64,000 nt of DNA from CAYXVJ01 sp050309435 (GCA_050309435.1 JBNRMJ010000018.1:1-64000), one strand, 5' to 3'. Shown: positions 17,242 through 26,536, counted from the first letter of the stretch. Translations and numbers: made by a program. Notes: a model not told the origin generated them from the sequence alone.

Positions 17242-18270
17242 ATGACTTATTCCAGGTTACGGCAAGCCTTTGCTATTGTTTTATCTGCGGTTCTGACTTT
17301 TTCGCTGATGACCGCCTGTTCGTTCGGGAACTCCGGCGAGACCGGAACATCGGAGCAGCCGGGCAGCAGTACCCCGGCGGCAAGCAGCGGCGACGAAACG
17401 ACCGCAAGCGAAGATGAGCCTACAGAGCCTTCGGACAGCGTGGGCGAAAGCGAAGAAAGCACTACGACAACGATGCCGGGCGAACCGGGCGAAAGCGAGG
17501 AGCCCGGAGATTACCTCCGTGCCGAGGATCTGAATCTCGCCGATTACACGGATTACAGTTCTGAAGCGCTGAACTGGTGGTATCGCCGACCGACAGATTT
17601 GGGAACGGGATTTCGAGATACGGTCGATATCGGTATTAAGAAGATGATCGACCCCTTCCGGGCGATTTACCAGGATCCGGCAGAAGAGAAGAATCTGTAT
17701 CTGACCTTCGATGCGGGCTACGAGCATAAAGCCAATACGGCAGCTATCCTTGATGTTCTGCTCGAACACAATGTCAAAGCCGCTTTCTTTGTCACCGGCG
17801 CGTATATGGATACGAGTCCCGATGTCGTCAAGCGCATGATAAACGAAGGTCATATCGTAGCAAACCATACGCTGGATCATAAGAATCCGGTCGAGACCCT
17901 GGAGAAGGAAGGTATCCTGGCGATGGCCATGGATATACAGGCCAATGCGGATAAATTCGAACAGTTGACTTCGGTCGAGATGCCCCGCCTGATCAGACCG
18001 GGTCAGGGCGTTTACAGCGAACAGGTCCTGGCGATTTATGCCGATATGGGTTATCGTACCGTGTTCTGGGATTTTGCTTATCGTGACTGGCTGGTCGACG
18101 ATCAGCCCGATCCGGCGGCCTCGCTGGCTCAGCTGAAAGGAGAGCTTCATCCGGGTTCGGTGATTCTTTTGCATGCGGTATCGGACACGAACGTCGCGAT
18201 TCTGGGAGATTTCCTGGCCTTCGCGAAAGATGAGGGTTATAACTTCCGCAGTCTGGCCCAATACCCTTAA
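17242..18270 (+). CDS. PdaA-like polysaccharide deacetylase lipoprotein
   Basis: This 342-residue protein has a lipoprotein signal ending at LMTAC (lipidated Cys near residue 22). A Ser/Glu/Thr-rich linker (~25-95) and a NodB domain (~150-342) follow. It resembles PdaA, which deacetylates N-acetylmuramic acid in peptidoglycan. The first NodB motif reads TFDAGYEH, with Asp157 kept but Ala158 where classic NodB enzymes have a metal-binding Asp; PdaA homologues also vary here (TFDNGYE). Zinc histidines are in ANHTLDHKNP, and the second Arg-Pro motif is RPGQGVYS. GGAG and ATG 17242 set the start. The gene follows hslO closely and ends at a strong terminator. Confidence 0.85.
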   Translation: MTYSRLRQAFAIVLSAVLTFSLMTACSFGNSGETGTSEQPGSSTPAASSGDETTASEDEPTEPSDSVGESEESTTTTMPGEPGESEEPGDYLRAEDLNLADYTDYSSEALNWWYRRPTDLGTGFRDTVDIGIKKMIDPFRAIYQDPAEEKNLYLTFDAGYEHKANTAAILDVLLEHNVKAAFFVTGAYMDTSPDVVKRMINEGHIVANHTLDHKNPVETLEKEGILAMAMDIQANADKFEQLTSVEMPRLIRPGQGVYSEQVLAIYADMGYRTVFWDFAYRDWLVDDQPDPAASLAQLKGELHPGSVILLHAVSDTNVAILGDFLAFAKDEGYNFRSLAQYP

Positions 18271-18330
18271 GATCATAAGTAAATACGAGCGAATCCGAGA
18301 GTTTTCCGGGGATTCCTTGATGAATACACT

Positions 18331-18374
18331 AAAAAGACTTGCCCTTCAAACGAAAAGTTTGGCGAGTCTTTTTT
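18331..18374 (+). terminator. Terminator between the deacetylase and the ribosomal superoperon
   Basis: The outer stem AAAAAGACTTGCC / GGCGAGTCTTTTTT and the inner CAAAC-gaaaa-GTTTG form one long hairpin ending in TTTTTT. Confidence 0.88.
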
Positions 18375-18383
18375 AATAGTTTA

Positions 18384-18412
18384 TTGCATGAAACGCCTGG
18401 AGACGTTATAAT
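18384..18412 (+). promoter_or_regulatory. Promoter of the S10 ribosomal operon
   Basis: TTGCAT (18384-18389) and a perfect TATAAT (18407-18412) are 17 bases apart, immediately after the upstream terminator. It is the first good promoter before rpsJ and gives a leader of about 285 bases. Confidence 0.7.
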
Positions 18413-18703
18413 AGAGAATGCGTGTGAAAAACTATTTGGCGTCAGCATGTAATAGTGATCGCAAGTAACGATGAAGTTGGAGATTGCCGTTTGCTCATGC
18501 GCGAGCAGGCGGGTAACTTTGACGGAGTGAGTCCGGACTAGATACCGGACGGGCAGGCTAACTGTAAGTCGCAGTATGGAAACATACATCTGCCCAGCAC
18601 GATGATAGACATCTATCATCATATGTGTCTGGGTTTTATGATGAGGAAACAAGATACGCCCGGACCAGTTGTAACTGCTAGCACATTCAGGAGGAAGAAA
18701 CAC
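18413..18703 (+). promoter_or_regulatory. Long structured 5' leader of the S10 operon
   Basis: This 290-base non-coding leader has several clean hairpins: TGCTC/GAGCA (18492-18507), GTCCGG/CCGGAC (18531-18550), GGGCAG/CTGCCC (18551-18595) enclosing GTATG-gaaa-CATAC (18574-18587, a GAAA tetraloop), and GATGATAG/CTATCATC (18601-18620). Such a leader could bind an operon protein such as L4 for feedback control, as known in E. coli; that is inference. No convincing ORF or T-run is present. Confidence 0.6.
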
Positions 18704-19015
18704 ATGGCAAGTAACCAGAAGATCAGAATCAGACTGAAGTCTTATGATCACGAAGTCCTGGACCTAAGCGCCGCGAGAATCGTCGAGACGGCCAAGCGCA
18801 CAGGCGCAAGCGTCTCCGGTCCGATCCCGCTGCCCACCGAGAAGGAGATCGTCACGATCTTGAGATCGCCTCATAAGCACAAGGATGCACGTGAGCAGTT
18901 TGAGTCCAGAACTCATAAGCGTTTGATTGATATCTTCGCACCGAACCCGAGGACAGTCGAGTCCCTGATGCGTTTGGATATGCCTGCGGGCGTTAACATC
19001 GAAATCAAGCTGTAA
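18704..19015 (+). CDS. rpsJ: Ribosomal protein S10
   Basis: S10 (103 residues) is a 30S head protein and, as NusE, joins the antitermination complex with NusB. The sequence is typical: [11 protein letters not shown] at the start, [23 protein letters not shown] and a final VNIEIKL. ATG 18704 follows a perfect AGGAGG (18689-18694). It is the first gene of the S10-spc-alpha superoperon; no rpsL, rpsG, fusA or tuf genes precede it here. A 99-base gap before rplC holds two hairpins (19032-19054 and 19072-19091, the latter GTTCGCG/CGCGAAC) that could set relative expression. Confidence 0.98.
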   Translation: MASNQKIRIRLKSYDHEVLDLSAARIVETAKRTGASVSGPIPLPTEKEIVTILRSPHKHKDAREQFESRTHKRLIDIFAPNPRTVESLMRLDMPAGVNIEIKL

Positions 19016-19114
19016 TAGTTTGAAGGCGGCCGTTTCGGACGAAAGGTTCGAAACATAAACTGCCAGGTCAAGTTCGCGGCCATACGCGAACCAATAACCA
19101 GGAGGAAAACAAGA

Positions 19115-19762
19115 ATGAGTAAATTCATGCTGGGCAGAAAAGCAGGTATGACACAGATTTTTGATGAAGCCGGCAATGCAATTCCGGCAACCATTATCGA
19201 GTGCGGCCCCGTTTCTGTCATTCAGAAGAAAACCGTCGAAAAAGACGGCTATGCTGCAGTCAAGGTTGGCTTTGCGGATAAGAAGGAAAATCGCGTCAAC
19301 CGTCCCGATAAGGGTCAGTACAAGGCAGCCGGTGTAGGCCCGAAGTATCTCTTGAAGGAATTCCGCGTTGATGATGTAGATGCCTACACACTCGGTCAAG
19401 AACTCAATGCCGCGGATATGTTCCAGGTCGGCGATGCCGTTGATGTCAGCGGTACGTCCAAGGGTAAGGGTTTCCAGGGTAACGTTAAGCGTCACGGCCA
19501 GAAGGGCGGACGCGAGGCTCATGGTTCGAAGTACCACAGAAGAGTCGGTTCGTTGGGTTCGTCCGCGACACCCAGCCGAGTTCTTCCCGGTAAGAAGATG
19601 CCCGGTCACATGGGTGCCGAGCGCGTAACCGTGCAGAACCTCGATGTTGTTTTCGTAGACGGCGAGCGTAATATTATCGCTCTTAAGGGTGCTGTCCCCG
19701 GCGTTAGAGGCGCATACCTCGAAATTAAGACAAGCGTCAAGATATCCAAGAAGAAGGCGTAA
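19115..19762 (+). CDS. rplC: Ribosomal protein L3
   Basis: L3 (215 residues) is a 50S core protein next to the peptidyl transferase centre. It begins MSKFMLGRKAGMTQIFDEAG and contains the extended loop SKGKGFQGNVKRHGQKGG and GSATPSRVLPGKKMPGHMG. Length and motifs are normal. AGGAGG precedes the ATG, and the next gene starts 15 bases after the stop. Confidence 0.98.
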   Translation: MSKFMLGRKAGMTQIFDEAGNAIPATIIECGPVSVIQKKTVEKDGYAAVKVGFADKKENRVNRPDKGQYKAAGVGPKYLLKEFRVDDVDAYTLGQELNAADMFQVGDAVDVSGTSKGKGFQGNVKRHGQKGGREAHGSKYHRRVGSLGSSATPSRVLPGKKMPGHMGAERVTVQNLDVVFVDGERNIIALKGAVPGVRGAYLEIKTSVKISKKKA

Positions 19763-19777
19763 GGAAGGAGCATAACC

Positions 19778-20404
19778 ATGGCAAAAGTTGATGTTTATAA
19801 CATGGATGGTGCCGTTACAGGACAGATCGAGCTTTCCGATGCCATCTTCGGTATCGAGCCGAATGTAGCAGTCGTCCAACAGGTCGTGAAGGCTCAGTTG
19901 GCTAATCTTCGTCAGGGCACAAGCTCGACAAAGACCAGAAGCGAAGTCCGCGGCGGCGGCCGTAAGCCGTATCGTCAGAAAGGTACAGGTCGTGCCCGTC
20001 AAGGTTCGATTCGTGCCGCACAGTGGATCGGAGGCGGTGTCATCTTTGGCCCGAAACCTCGCGATTATTCCCAGAAGATTCCGAAGAAGATCGGTCGTTT
20101 GGCTCTTAAGTCAGTCCTGTCTCAGAAGGTCGCCGATCAGAAGCTGATCGTTGTCGAAGATCTGAACCTGAGCGAGATCAAGACCAAAAAGTTCGTTTCG
20201 GTTTTGAACAACCTGAAACTCGGCGAAGGAAAGACCTACATCGTTACCGAAGGCGGCCTGAGCAATCTCGAGCGCTCCGCGCGTAACGTGCCCCACGTCA
20301 AAACAGGTCTGGTCAACACGATCAACACATTAAACCTGATCAAGTATGACAATCTTGTCGTCACGAAGGCGGCTCTAAGTAAGATTGAGGAGGTGTATGC
20401 ATAA
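19778..20404 (+). CDS. rplD: Ribosomal protein L4
   Basis: L4 (208 residues) binds 23S rRNA domain I and lines the exit tunnel. The long basic loop is visible as VRGGGRKPYRQKGTGRARQG with GPKPRDYSQKIPKK. In some bacteria L4 also represses its own operon by binding the S10 leader; the long leader here makes that worth testing. Its stop overlaps the rplW start by one base (TAATG), so translation is coupled. Confidence 0.98.
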   Translation: MAKVDVYNMDGAVTGQIELSDAIFGIEPNVAVVQQVVKAQLANLRQGTSSTKTRSEVRGGGRKPYRQKGTGRARQGSIRAAQWIGGGVIFGPKPRDYSQKIPKKIGRLALKSVLSQKVADQKLIVVEDLNLSEIKTKKFVSVLNNLKLGEGKTYIVTEGGLSNLERSARNVPHVKTGLVNTINTLNLIKYDNLVVTKAALSKIEEVYA

Positions 20405-20760
20405 TGAAAGCACCACAAGACATTATTCTTAAGCCGCTCGTAACAGAGCGCAGCACAATGGAAGCAGCCAACGGCCGCTACACATTCGTTGTCGCTCGTA
20501 CGGCTACCAAGCCCGAGATCAGACAGGCAGCCGAGCAGCTGTTCAACGTCAAGGTCAAGAGCGTACACACCATGAACCAACTTGGTAAAGAGCGCCGCGT
20601 GCGTTCCCAGAAAGCCGGCCTCACCGCCAGCTGGAAGAAGGCCATCATCAGCATTGATATGGAACCCGGCCAGACAAGCTTCCTGACCAAGGGCGGTAAG
20701 TCCGAAACAACATCCCGTAAGTTCAATACAAGTATTGAAGAATTCGGTTTCGGCCAATAA
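20404..20760 (+). CDS. rplW: Ribosomal protein L23
   Basis: L23 (118 residues) sits at the polypeptide exit, where trigger factor and SRP dock. Signature segments are DIILKPLVTERS near the start and YTFVVARTATKPEIRQAAEQ. The C-terminus is about 20 residues longer than the shortest bacterial forms (ETTSRKFNTSIEEFGFGQ). The gene overlaps the end of rplD by one base. Confidence 0.97.
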   Translation: MKAPQDIILKPLVTERSTMEAANGRYTFVVARTATKPEIRQAAEQLFNVKVKSVHTMNQLGKERRVRSQKAGLTASWKKAIISIDMEPGQTSFLTKGGKSETTSRKFNTSIEEFGFGQ

Positions 20761-20784
20761 GCGAAAGGATAGAAGGAGAGCATT

Positions 20785-21612
20785 ATGCCAGTTAAAAAGT
20801 TAAATCCGACTTCTCCCGCTTCGCGGCACAGAACAGTAGCTGATTACTCAGCCCTGTCCACCAAAAAGCCGGAAAAGAGCTTACTCACAACGCGTAAGAA
20901 AACAGGCGGTCGTAACAGCTATGGTCGCATCACCGTTCGTCACATCGGCGGCGGCAACAAGCGTAAGGTCCGCGTCATTGATTGGAAGCGCAGAAAAGAC
21001 AATGTACCTGCGAAGGTAGTTGCTTTCGAATATGATCCAAACCGCAGCGCTCACCTGGCCCTTCTGCAGTACGCAGACGGCGAAAAAGCCTACATCCTCG
21101 CTCCCGCGGAGCTGAAGGTCGGCGATCAGGTTATCAGCGGTACGGATGTCGACATCAAGGTCGGCAACACCCTGCCTTTGTCCTCGATTCCCGTCGGTAC
21201 CGAGATCCACAACATCGAACTGAAGCCCGGCAAGGGTGCTCAGATGGTCCGTACAGCCGGTGCAGCCGCACAGCTGATGGCCAAGGGCGATGATTACTCT
21301 CAGGTTCGTCTTCCTTCCGGCGAAGTTCGCCTCGTTCCCTCTGTTTGCAGAGCGACCGTTGGTTTCGTCGGTAACCAGGAGCATGAGAACGTGAAGGTCG
21401 GTAAGGCCGGTGTGAATCGTCATCGCGGCATTCGCCCGACGGTTCGCGGTGTTGTCATGAACCCCGTCGATCACCCCCACGGTGGTGGTGAAGGTAAGTC
21501 CCCCGTCGGTATGCCGAGTCCTGTTACACCCTGGGGTGTTCCTACACTTGGTTATAAGACCAGAAACCCGAAGAAGAGTTCATCTAAATTCGTGGTTAAG
21601 AAGAGAAAGTAA
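20785..21612 (+). CDS. rplB: Ribosomal protein L2
   Basis: L2 (275 residues) is the large 23S-binding protein needed for subunit joining and peptidyl transfer. It has [31 protein letters not shown] and the invariant C-terminal [16 protein letters not shown], which contains the histidine linked to peptidyl transferase activity. Length and order are normal. Confidence 0.98.
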   Translation: MPVKKLNPTSPASRHRTVADYSALSTKKPEKSLLTTRKKTGGRNSYGRITVRHIGGGNKRKVRVIDWKRRKDNVPAKVVAFEYDPNRSAHLALLQYADGEKAYILAPAELKVGDQVISGTDVDIKVGNTLPLSSIPVGTEIHNIELKPGKGAQMVRTAGAAAQLMAKGDDYSQVRLPSGEVRLVPSVCRATVGFVGNQEHENVKVGKAGVNRHRGIRPTVRGVVMNPVDHPHGGGEGKSPVGMPSPVTPWGVPTLGYKTRNPKKSSSKFVVKKRK

Positions 21613-21627
21613 GGGAGGGTGCCATAA

Positions 21628-21909
21628 ATGTCCAGATCGACAAAGAAAGGCTACTTCGTAGCCGAGTCACTGATGAAGAAGATTGAAGCGATGAACAACT
21701 CAGGCGACAGAAAAGTCATCAAGTCATGGTCACGTGCATCCACCATTTTCCCGGAGATGGTTGGCCACACGATCGCGATTCATGACGGTCGCAAGCACGT
21801 ACCGGTATTTATTACAGAAGATATGGTCGGCCATAAGCTGGGTGAATTCGCTCCCACCAGAACATATCGTGGCCACGCGGGTTCCGATAAGTCCGCAGGC
21901 CGCAGATAA
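21628..21909 (+). CDS. rpsS: Ribosomal protein S19
   Basis: S19 (93 residues) is in the 30S head and pairs with S13. The sequence has [51 protein letters not shown] and [13 protein letters not shown], all typical. GGGAGGG lies just before the ATG. Confidence 0.98.
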   Translation: MSRSTKKGYFVAESLMKKIEAMNNSGDRKVIKSWSRASTIFPEMVGHTIAIHDGRKHVPVFITEDMVGHKLGEFAPTRTYRGHAGSDKSAGRR

Positions 21910-21924
21910 GGGAGGAACTGTTAA

Positions 21925-22410
21925 GTGGAAAACATTAGTAAAAAGCAAATGACCAAGCAGTTCATGCAGGAAAACAGAGACGAGCTCCGTGATCTGTATG
22001 CAGGAACCAGACCCCAAAGCCGCAAGCTGCGTGTTCTGACAAAGAAAGAGCGTAAAGAGCTCGGCATCGGTCGCGACCAGGGTGTCGCCCATCAGAAGAA
22101 TGTTCGTATGTCTCCGGTTAAGGCCAACCTCGTTTGCCGCCTGATCAAGGGTAAGGACCTCGATGAAGCTTATGCCATCCTGCAGTACACCCCCAAGGCC
22201 GTAGCGCCTATCCTGGCCAAGCTTTTGAAGTCGGCCGAGTCCAATGCGGTTAACAACAACGAACTTTCCCGCGACAAGCTTTATGTTGAGTCGGCAATCG
22301 CCAATCCGGGTCCCGTACTGAAGCGTATGCGCCCGAGAGCCCGTGGTTCCGCTAACCGTGAACTGAAGCGTACGACACATCTCAGTGTGATCGTTAAGGA
22401 AAGAAAGTGA
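21925..22410 (+). CDS. rplV: Ribosomal protein L22 with ~50-residue N-terminal extension
   Basis: L22 binds 23S rRNA and its beta-hairpin lines the exit tunnel. The conserved core starts only near residue 53 ([20 protein letters not shown]) and ends with the tunnel hairpin region [15 protein letters not shown] and THLSVIVKE. The first ~52 residues ([20 protein letters not shown] and following) form a lysine-rich extension absent from the usual ~110-residue L22. The start is GTG 21925 with GGAGGA (21911-21916) 8 bases upstream; there is no good internal start at the usual position, so the extension is probably real. Confidence 0.95.
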   Translation: MENISKKQMTKQFMQENRDELRDLYAGTRPQSRKLRVLTKKERKELGIGRDQGVAHQKNVRMSPVKANLVCRLIKGKDLDEAYAILQYTPKAVAPILAKLLKSAESNAVNNNELSRDKLYVESAIANPGPVLKRMRPRARGSANRELKRTTHLSVIVKERK

Positions 22411-22420
22411 GGAGTTAACC

Positions 22421-23098
22421 ATGGGTCAAAAGATTAATCCGCATGGCTTTCGCGTCGGTGTTATAAAAGACTGGGATACGAAGTGGTACGCTGACAAGAA
22501 GAGTTTCAGCAAATACCTGATCGAAGATAAGAAGATCCGCGATTTCGTAAAGAAAGAAGTCTTCAATGCAGGATGCCCTCGCATCGAGATCGAGCGTAAA
22601 GGCGACGAGAAAACCGTTGTCACCATCTGGGCCGCCAAGCCCGGTATCGTTATCGGTCGTCAGGGTTCCGGCATCGATCAGCTCAAGAAGAAGTTGAAGG
22701 ACGAGTTCGGTAAGGACTTCCTCCTCAATGTTAACGAAGTAAAGCATGCCGACAGTGATGCTCAGCTCGTAGCCGAATCCATCGCTGCACAGCTGGAGAA
22801 GCGTATCTCCTTCCGTCGTGCGATGAAGCAGGCCATGGGTCGCGCCATGAAGAGCGGAGTCAAAGGTATCAAGACTCAGGTATCCGGCCGTTTGGGCGGT
22901 GCCGAAATTGCCCGCTCCGAGCACTATCACGAAGGCACGATTCCGCTGCAGACACTGCGTGCAGATATTGATTATGGATTCGCCGAAGCGAACACCATCG
23001 CCGGTAAAGTCGGTGTAAAGACCTGGATTTACAAGGGCGAAGTTTTCAAAGCCCGTAAAAGCCAGAACAATAAATCGGTTGAAGGAGGCGAAGCCTAA
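22421..23098 (+). CDS. rpsC: Ribosomal protein S3
   Basis: S3 (225 residues) is at the mRNA entry of the 30S subunit and helps unwind mRNA. It begins [19 protein letters not shown]. The KH domain carries [16 protein letters not shown], and the C-terminal domain has [20 protein letters not shown] and [17 protein letters not shown]. Its stop overlaps the rplP start (TAATG). Confidence 0.98.
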   Translation: MGQKINPHGFRVGVIKDWDTKWYADKKSFSKYLIEDKKIRDFVKKEVFNAGCPRIEIERKGDEKTVVTIWAAKPGIVIGRQGSGIDQLKKKLKDEFGKDFLLNVNEVKHADSDAQLVAESIAAQLEKRISFRRAMKQAMGRAMKSGVKGIKTQVSGRLGGAEIARSEHYHEGTIPLQTLRADIDYGFAEANTIAGKVGVKTWIYKGEVFKARKSQNNKSVEGGEA

Positions 23099-23529
23099 TG
23101 CTGCTCCCGAAGAGAGTCAAATATAGAAGACAACACCGTGGAAGAATGACCGGTAAGGCCACACGTGGCAACACGATTGCCTACGGTGATTTCGGCCTGA
23201 TGGCATTAGAGCCGAGCTGGATCAGAAGTAACCAAATCGAATCCGCTCGTGTCGCCATCAATCGTTACCTCCGCAGAGGTGGTAAAGTTTGGATCAAGAT
23301 TTTCCCGGACAAGCCCGTAACCAAGAAGCCTGCCGAAACGCGCATGGGTTCCGGTAAGGGTTCCCCCGAGTACTGGGTAGCAGTCGTCAAGCCCGGCCGC
23401 ATTCTTTTCGAAGTTGCCGGTGTTACCGAAGAGCAGGCCCGCGAGGCCCTTCGTCTCGCCAGCCACAAGCTGCCCTGTAAGACCAAGATCGTAATGCGTG
23501 AGAAGGAGGCAGAGGGCAATGAAGGCTAA
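23098..23529 (+). CDS. rplP: Ribosomal protein L16
   Basis: L16 (143 residues) helps position the A-site tRNA acceptor arm. The typical start [20 protein letters not shown] and the loop [20 protein letters not shown] are present. Its 3' end overlaps the rpmC start by 11 bases, so the two are likely coupled. Confidence 0.98.
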   Translation: MLLPKRVKYRRQHRGRMTGKATRGNTIAYGDFGLMALEPSWIRSNQIESARVAINRYLRRGGKVWIKIFPDKPVTKKPAETRMGSGKGSPEYWVAVVKPGRILFEVAGVTEEQAREALRLASHKLPCKTKIVMREKEAEGNEG

Positions 23530-23725
23530 AGAATACCGCGAGAGATCTGTCGAAGATCTTAAAAATGAAATAATCGCTCTGAAAGAGCAGCTCTTCCGTC
23601 TTCGCTTCCAACATGCGACCAAGCAGCTCGAGAACACAGCGGAGTTAAGCAAAGTGAAGCGTAACCTCGCCAGGGTCAACACCATTTTGCGTGAGCGTGA
23701 GCTCGAAGCAGCGAATAAGAAGTAG
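23519..23725 (+). CDS. rpmC: Ribosomal protein L29
   Basis: L29 (68 residues) is a small two-helix protein near the exit tunnel that contacts L23. The sequence [37 protein letters not shown] and the [10 protein letters not shown] end are typical. I chose ATG 23519, with AGGAGG at 23503-23509 inside the end of rplP; the earlier in-frame start would add a non-conserved leader. Confidence 0.97.
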   Translation: MKAKEYRERSVEDLKNEIIALKEQLFRLRFQHATKQLENTAELSKVKRNLARVNTILRERELEAANKK

Positions 23726-23739
23726 GGGAGGAAAGACGT

Positions 23740-24000
23740 ATGAGCGAAAATAGAAACCTGCGCAAGACCCGAGTCGGTCTGGTGACCAGCAACAAGATGG
23801 ACAAGACCATCGTCGTTGCCATCAGCGAACACATCAAGCATCCGCTGTATAAGAAGTTCATCAAGCGCACCGTTAAGTTCAAGGCACATGACGAAAACAA
23901 CGAGTGCAACATCGGTGACCGCGTCCGTGTTATGGAAACACGTCCCCTGTCCAAGGATAAGCGCTGGCGCCTGGTCGAGATCATTGAGAAGGCGAAGTAA
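23740..24000 (+). CDS. rpsQ: Ribosomal protein S17
   Basis: S17 (86 residues) is an early 16S-binding OB-fold protein. [39 protein letters not shown] and [20 protein letters not shown] are diagnostic. It lies 14 bases after rpmC with GGGGAGG before the ATG. Confidence 0.98.
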   Translation: MSENRNLRKTRVGLVTSNKMDKTIVVAISEHIKHPLYKKFIKRTVKFKAHDENNECNIGDRVRVMETRPLSKDKRWRLVEIIEKAK

Positions 24001-24032
24001 GCAGTTGCCGTTCGAAAAGGAGTTTGAGTAGT

Positions 24033-24401
24033 ATGATACAAGTAGAAAGCAGACTGAAATCTGCCGACAATACAGGTGCTCGCGAACTATACTGCATTAA
24101 GGTTCTCGGTGGATCCAAGCGCAGATACGCGAACATCGGTGATGTTATTGTTTGTTCCGTTAAAGAAGCAACGCCGGGCGGTGTTGTAAAGAAGGGCGAA
24201 GTCGTCAAGGCTGTTATCGTCCGCACCAAGGATGGCGTCCGTCGCAAGGACGGCTCCTACATCAAGTTTGATGAGAACGCCGCCGTTATTATCAGAGATG
24301 ACAAGAACCCCCGTGGAACCCGTATCTTCGGGCCTATTGCCAGAGAGTTGCGTGAGAAGGAGTACATGCGTATTCTTTCCCTGGCACCGGAAGTTCTGTA
24401 A
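24033..24401 (+). CDS. rplN: Ribosomal protein L14
   Basis: L14 (122 residues, the standard length) forms an intersubunit bridge and is the docking site of the silencing factor RsfS. It begins [20 protein letters not shown] and ends [22 protein letters not shown] 24033 is supported by AAAAGGAG at 24016-24022; an in-frame TTG at 24024 is too close to that site. Confidence 0.98.
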   Translation: MIQVESRLKSADNTGARELYCIKVLGGSKRRYANIGDVIVCSVKEATPGGVVKKGEVVKAVIVRTKDGVRRKDGSYIKFDENAAVIIRDDKNPRGTRIFGPIARELREKEYMRILSLAPEVL

Positions 24402-24412
24402 GGAGGTCACGA

Positions 24413-24757
24413 ATGTCTAAGGTACATGTTAAAGTTGACGATACGGTATACGTACGCACCGGTAAAGATAAGGCGAAGGTCGGTAAGGTTCTTCGCGTTC
24501 TGACCGATAAGAACCGTGTTATCGTTGAGGGTGTCAATATTGTTAAGAAGCACCAGAAGCCTGATGGTCGTGCCAATGTCGGCGGTATCGTCGAGTTTGA
24601 AGGTTCCATCGCCGCTGCTAACGTTATGCTGGTCTGCGAGGCCTGCAAGCGTCCCACCAAAGTTGGCCGCAAGCTGAACGAAGCCGGTGACAAGGTTCGC
24701 TATTGCAAGTCTTGTAACGCCGAAATCGATGTTATCAGCAAGGCCAAAAAGGCTTGA
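24413..24757 (+). CDS. rplX: Ribosomal protein L24 with a four-cysteine zinc-ribbon-like C-terminus
   Basis: L24 (114 residues) starts assembly of the 50S subunit and has an N-terminal KOW motif ([20 protein letters not shown]). The C-terminal half has two CxxC pairs, VCEACKRPT and [11 protein letters not shown], that could bind zinc; many bacterial L24 proteins have lost these cysteines. Length and neighbours are normal. Confidence 0.97.
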   Translation: MSKVHVKVDDTVYVRTGKDKAKVGKVLRVLTDKNRVIVEGVNIVKKHQKPDGRANVGGIVEFEGSIAAANVMLVCEACKRPTKVGRKLNEAGDKVRYCKSCNAEIDVISKAKKA

Positions 24758-24774
24758 GGGTAGGAGGAGATAAA

Positions 24775-25317
24775 ATGGCTAGATTAAAAGATCGTTATAA
24801 AGAGGAAATCGTGCCCGCCCTCCAGGAGACCTTCAAGTATGAAAATATCATGCAGGTCCCTCGTTTGGAGAAGATTGTTCTGAACATCGGTGTCGGCGGA
24901 GACGCCCGCGAAAACGCCAAGGCTGTCGATAACGCAGCCGCGGATCTCGCGACCATCACCGGTCAGAAGGCAGTTATCACGAAAGCCAAGAAGTCGATCG
25001 CGAACTTCAAGCTTCGTGAAGGCATGAATGTTGGTTGTAAGGTTACGCTTCGCGGTGAAAGAATGTATGAGTTCCTGGATCGCTACATCAATGTGGCTAT
25101 CCCCCGTGTTCGTGACTTCCGTGGTCTGTCGCCCAATTCATTCGACGGCCGTGGCAACTTTGCTACCGGTATGAAGGAACAGCTGATCTTCCCTGAGATC
25201 GTGTACGACAAGGTTGATAAAATCCGCGGTATGGACGTTATTATCGTTACCACAGCCAATACGGATGAAGAAGCCCGCGAGTTGCTCAAGCAGTTCGGGA
25301 TGCCGTTCACGAAGTAA
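24775..25317 (+). CDS. rplE: Ribosomal protein L5
   Basis: L5 (180 residues) binds 5S rRNA and touches the P-site tRNA and S13. It shows [51 protein letters not shown] and [20 protein letters not shown] 24775 follows GGAGGAG; the earlier in-frame ATG at 24754 lies inside the end of rplX and has no site. Confidence 0.98.
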   Translation: MARLKDRYKEEIVPALQETFKYENIMQVPRLEKIVLNIGVGGDARENAKAVDNAAADLATITGQKAVITKAKKSIANFKLREGMNVGCKVTLRGERMYEFLDRYINVAIPRVRDFRGLSPNSFDGRGNFATGMKEQLIFPEIVYDKVDKIRGMDVIIVTTANTDEEARELLKQFGMPFTK

Positions 25318-25327
25318 GGAGAGTATT

Positions 25328-25513
25328 ATGGCTAAGAAATCGATGAGAATCAGAGCAGCACGCGAGCAGAAGTTTTCAACGCGCGAGCATAACCGCTGCA
25401 AGCTCTGTGGAAGGCCTCATGCCTACATCCGCAAGTACGGCATCTGCCGTCTGTGCTTCCGCGAATTGGCTTATAAAGGTCAAATTCCCGGCGTTAAAAA
25501 GGCGAGCTGGTAA
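25328..25513 (+). CDS. rpsN: Ribosomal protein S14, zinc-binding type Z
   Basis: This is the short 61-residue S14 of the zinc (C+) type, in the 30S head. The CKLCGRPH and [18 protein letters not shown] segments give the two CxxC pairs that hold Zn2+. GGAGAG lies before ATG 25328, 10 bases after rplE. Confidence 0.98.
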   Translation: MAKKSMRIRAAREQKFSTREHNRCKLCGRPHAYIRKYGICRLCFRELAYKGQIPGVKKASW

Positions 25514-25536
25514 GCCGGCCTGAAGGAGGAGACAAT

Positions 25537-25932
25537 ATGCAAATAACAGATCCTATCGCCGATATGTTGACCCGCATCCGCAACGCTGCAGCGGCCCGTC
25601 ATAAGACCGTTGATGTGCCTGCTTCTAACATGAAGAAGGCTGTTGCTGAGATTCTGGTAGCAGAAGGCTATATCAGTAAAAGTGAATTTATCGCAGACGA
25701 TATTCAAGGCGTACTTCGTTTGACCTTGAAATACAACAACAGAACCAGTGTTATCAGCGGCATCAAGCGCATCTCCAAGCCCGGCTTGAGAGTTTATGCC
25801 GGTGCCGATGAAATGCCCAAGGTTCTGGGTGGTTTAGGTATTGCCGTCGTGTCCACAAACCAGGGTTTGATGACCGATCGCGACGCCCGTAAGAAAAACC
25901 TCGGCGGCGAAGTCCTCGCCTACGTTTGGTAA
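25537..25932 (+). CDS. rpsH: Ribosomal protein S8
   Basis: S8 (131 residues) binds helix 21 of 16S rRNA and in E. coli represses the spc operon. [37 protein letters not shown] and the end [20 protein letters not shown] are typical. AAGGAGGAG precedes the ATG. Confidence 0.98.
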   Translation: MQITDPIADMLTRIRNAAAARHKTVDVPASNMKKAVAEILVAEGYISKSEFIADDIQGVLRLTLKYNNRTSVISGIKRISKPGLRVYAGADEMPKVLGGLGIAVVSTNQGLMTDRDARKKNLGGEVLAYVW

Positions 25933-25993
25933 ACAACTCTGAAAAGGAGACAGCCCGCTGTCTTCGCAATCTCAAGAGCAGGAGGAATTATTA

Positions 25994-26536
25994 ATGTCTC
26001 GAATCGGCAATAAGCCAATCGTCGTACCGAATGGTATCGATGTAACGATCGATGGTCAGCTGGTTACGGTGAAGAAGGGTAACGATACCCTTACTCAAAC
26101 CGTCGACCCCCGCTTCACCATCGAACTCGCAAACGGGGAACTCGTCGTCAAGCGCCCTTCCGACGATAAGGAAATCAAGGCTCTGCACGGTCTCTACCGT
26201 TCACTGATCAATAACATGGTCGTCGGCCTGAGCACAGGTTTTGAGAAGAAGCTCGAAATCAATGGTGTTGGTTTCCGTGCCCAGAAGCAGGGAAACAAGC
26301 TTTCCTTGAATATCGGTTATTCTCACCCGGTTGAAATCGAAGAGCCCGCCGGCATCACCATCGATGTCACGGCTCAGAACCGTATCACTGTTAAAGGTGC
26401 CGACAAGCAGCTTGTCGGTGAAACCGCCGCAAAGATTAGAAGTCTTCGTAAGCCTGATCCTTATAAGGGTAAGGGTATTAAGTACGATTACGAGACTCTG
26501 AGTCTGAAGCAGGGTAAAACCGGCGGCAAGAAGTAA
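25994..26536 (+). CDS. rplF: Ribosomal protein L6
   Basis: L6 (180 residues) sits near the factor-binding site of the 50S subunit. It begins MSRIGNKPIVVPNGIDV and has two repeated alpha/beta domains, with LHGLYRSLINNMVVGLSTGF in the first and the C-terminal RKPDPYKGKGIKYDYE in the second. It starts 61 bases after rpsH, a slightly larger gap than elsewhere in the cluster, with AGGAGG. Confidence 0.98.
   Translation: MSRIGNKPIVVPNGIDVTIDGQLVTVKKGNDTLTQTVDPRFTIELANGELVVKRPSDDKEIKALHGLYRSLINNMVVGLSTGFEKKLEINGVGFRAQKQGNKLSLNIGYSHPVEIEEPAGITIDVTAQNRITVKGADKQLVGETAAKIRSLRKPDPYKGKGIKYDYETLSLKQGKTGGKK

Noticed and set aside
17281..18276. 331-codon minus-strand frame under the deacetylase gene
   Set aside because: Antisense shadow; the plus strand has signal peptide, NodB motifs and ribosome binding site.
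18764..20002. 412-codon open frame on the minus strand under rpsJ, rplC and rplD
   Set aside because: It is antisense to highly conserved ribosomal genes and reflects codon bias; no motif or ribosome binding site.
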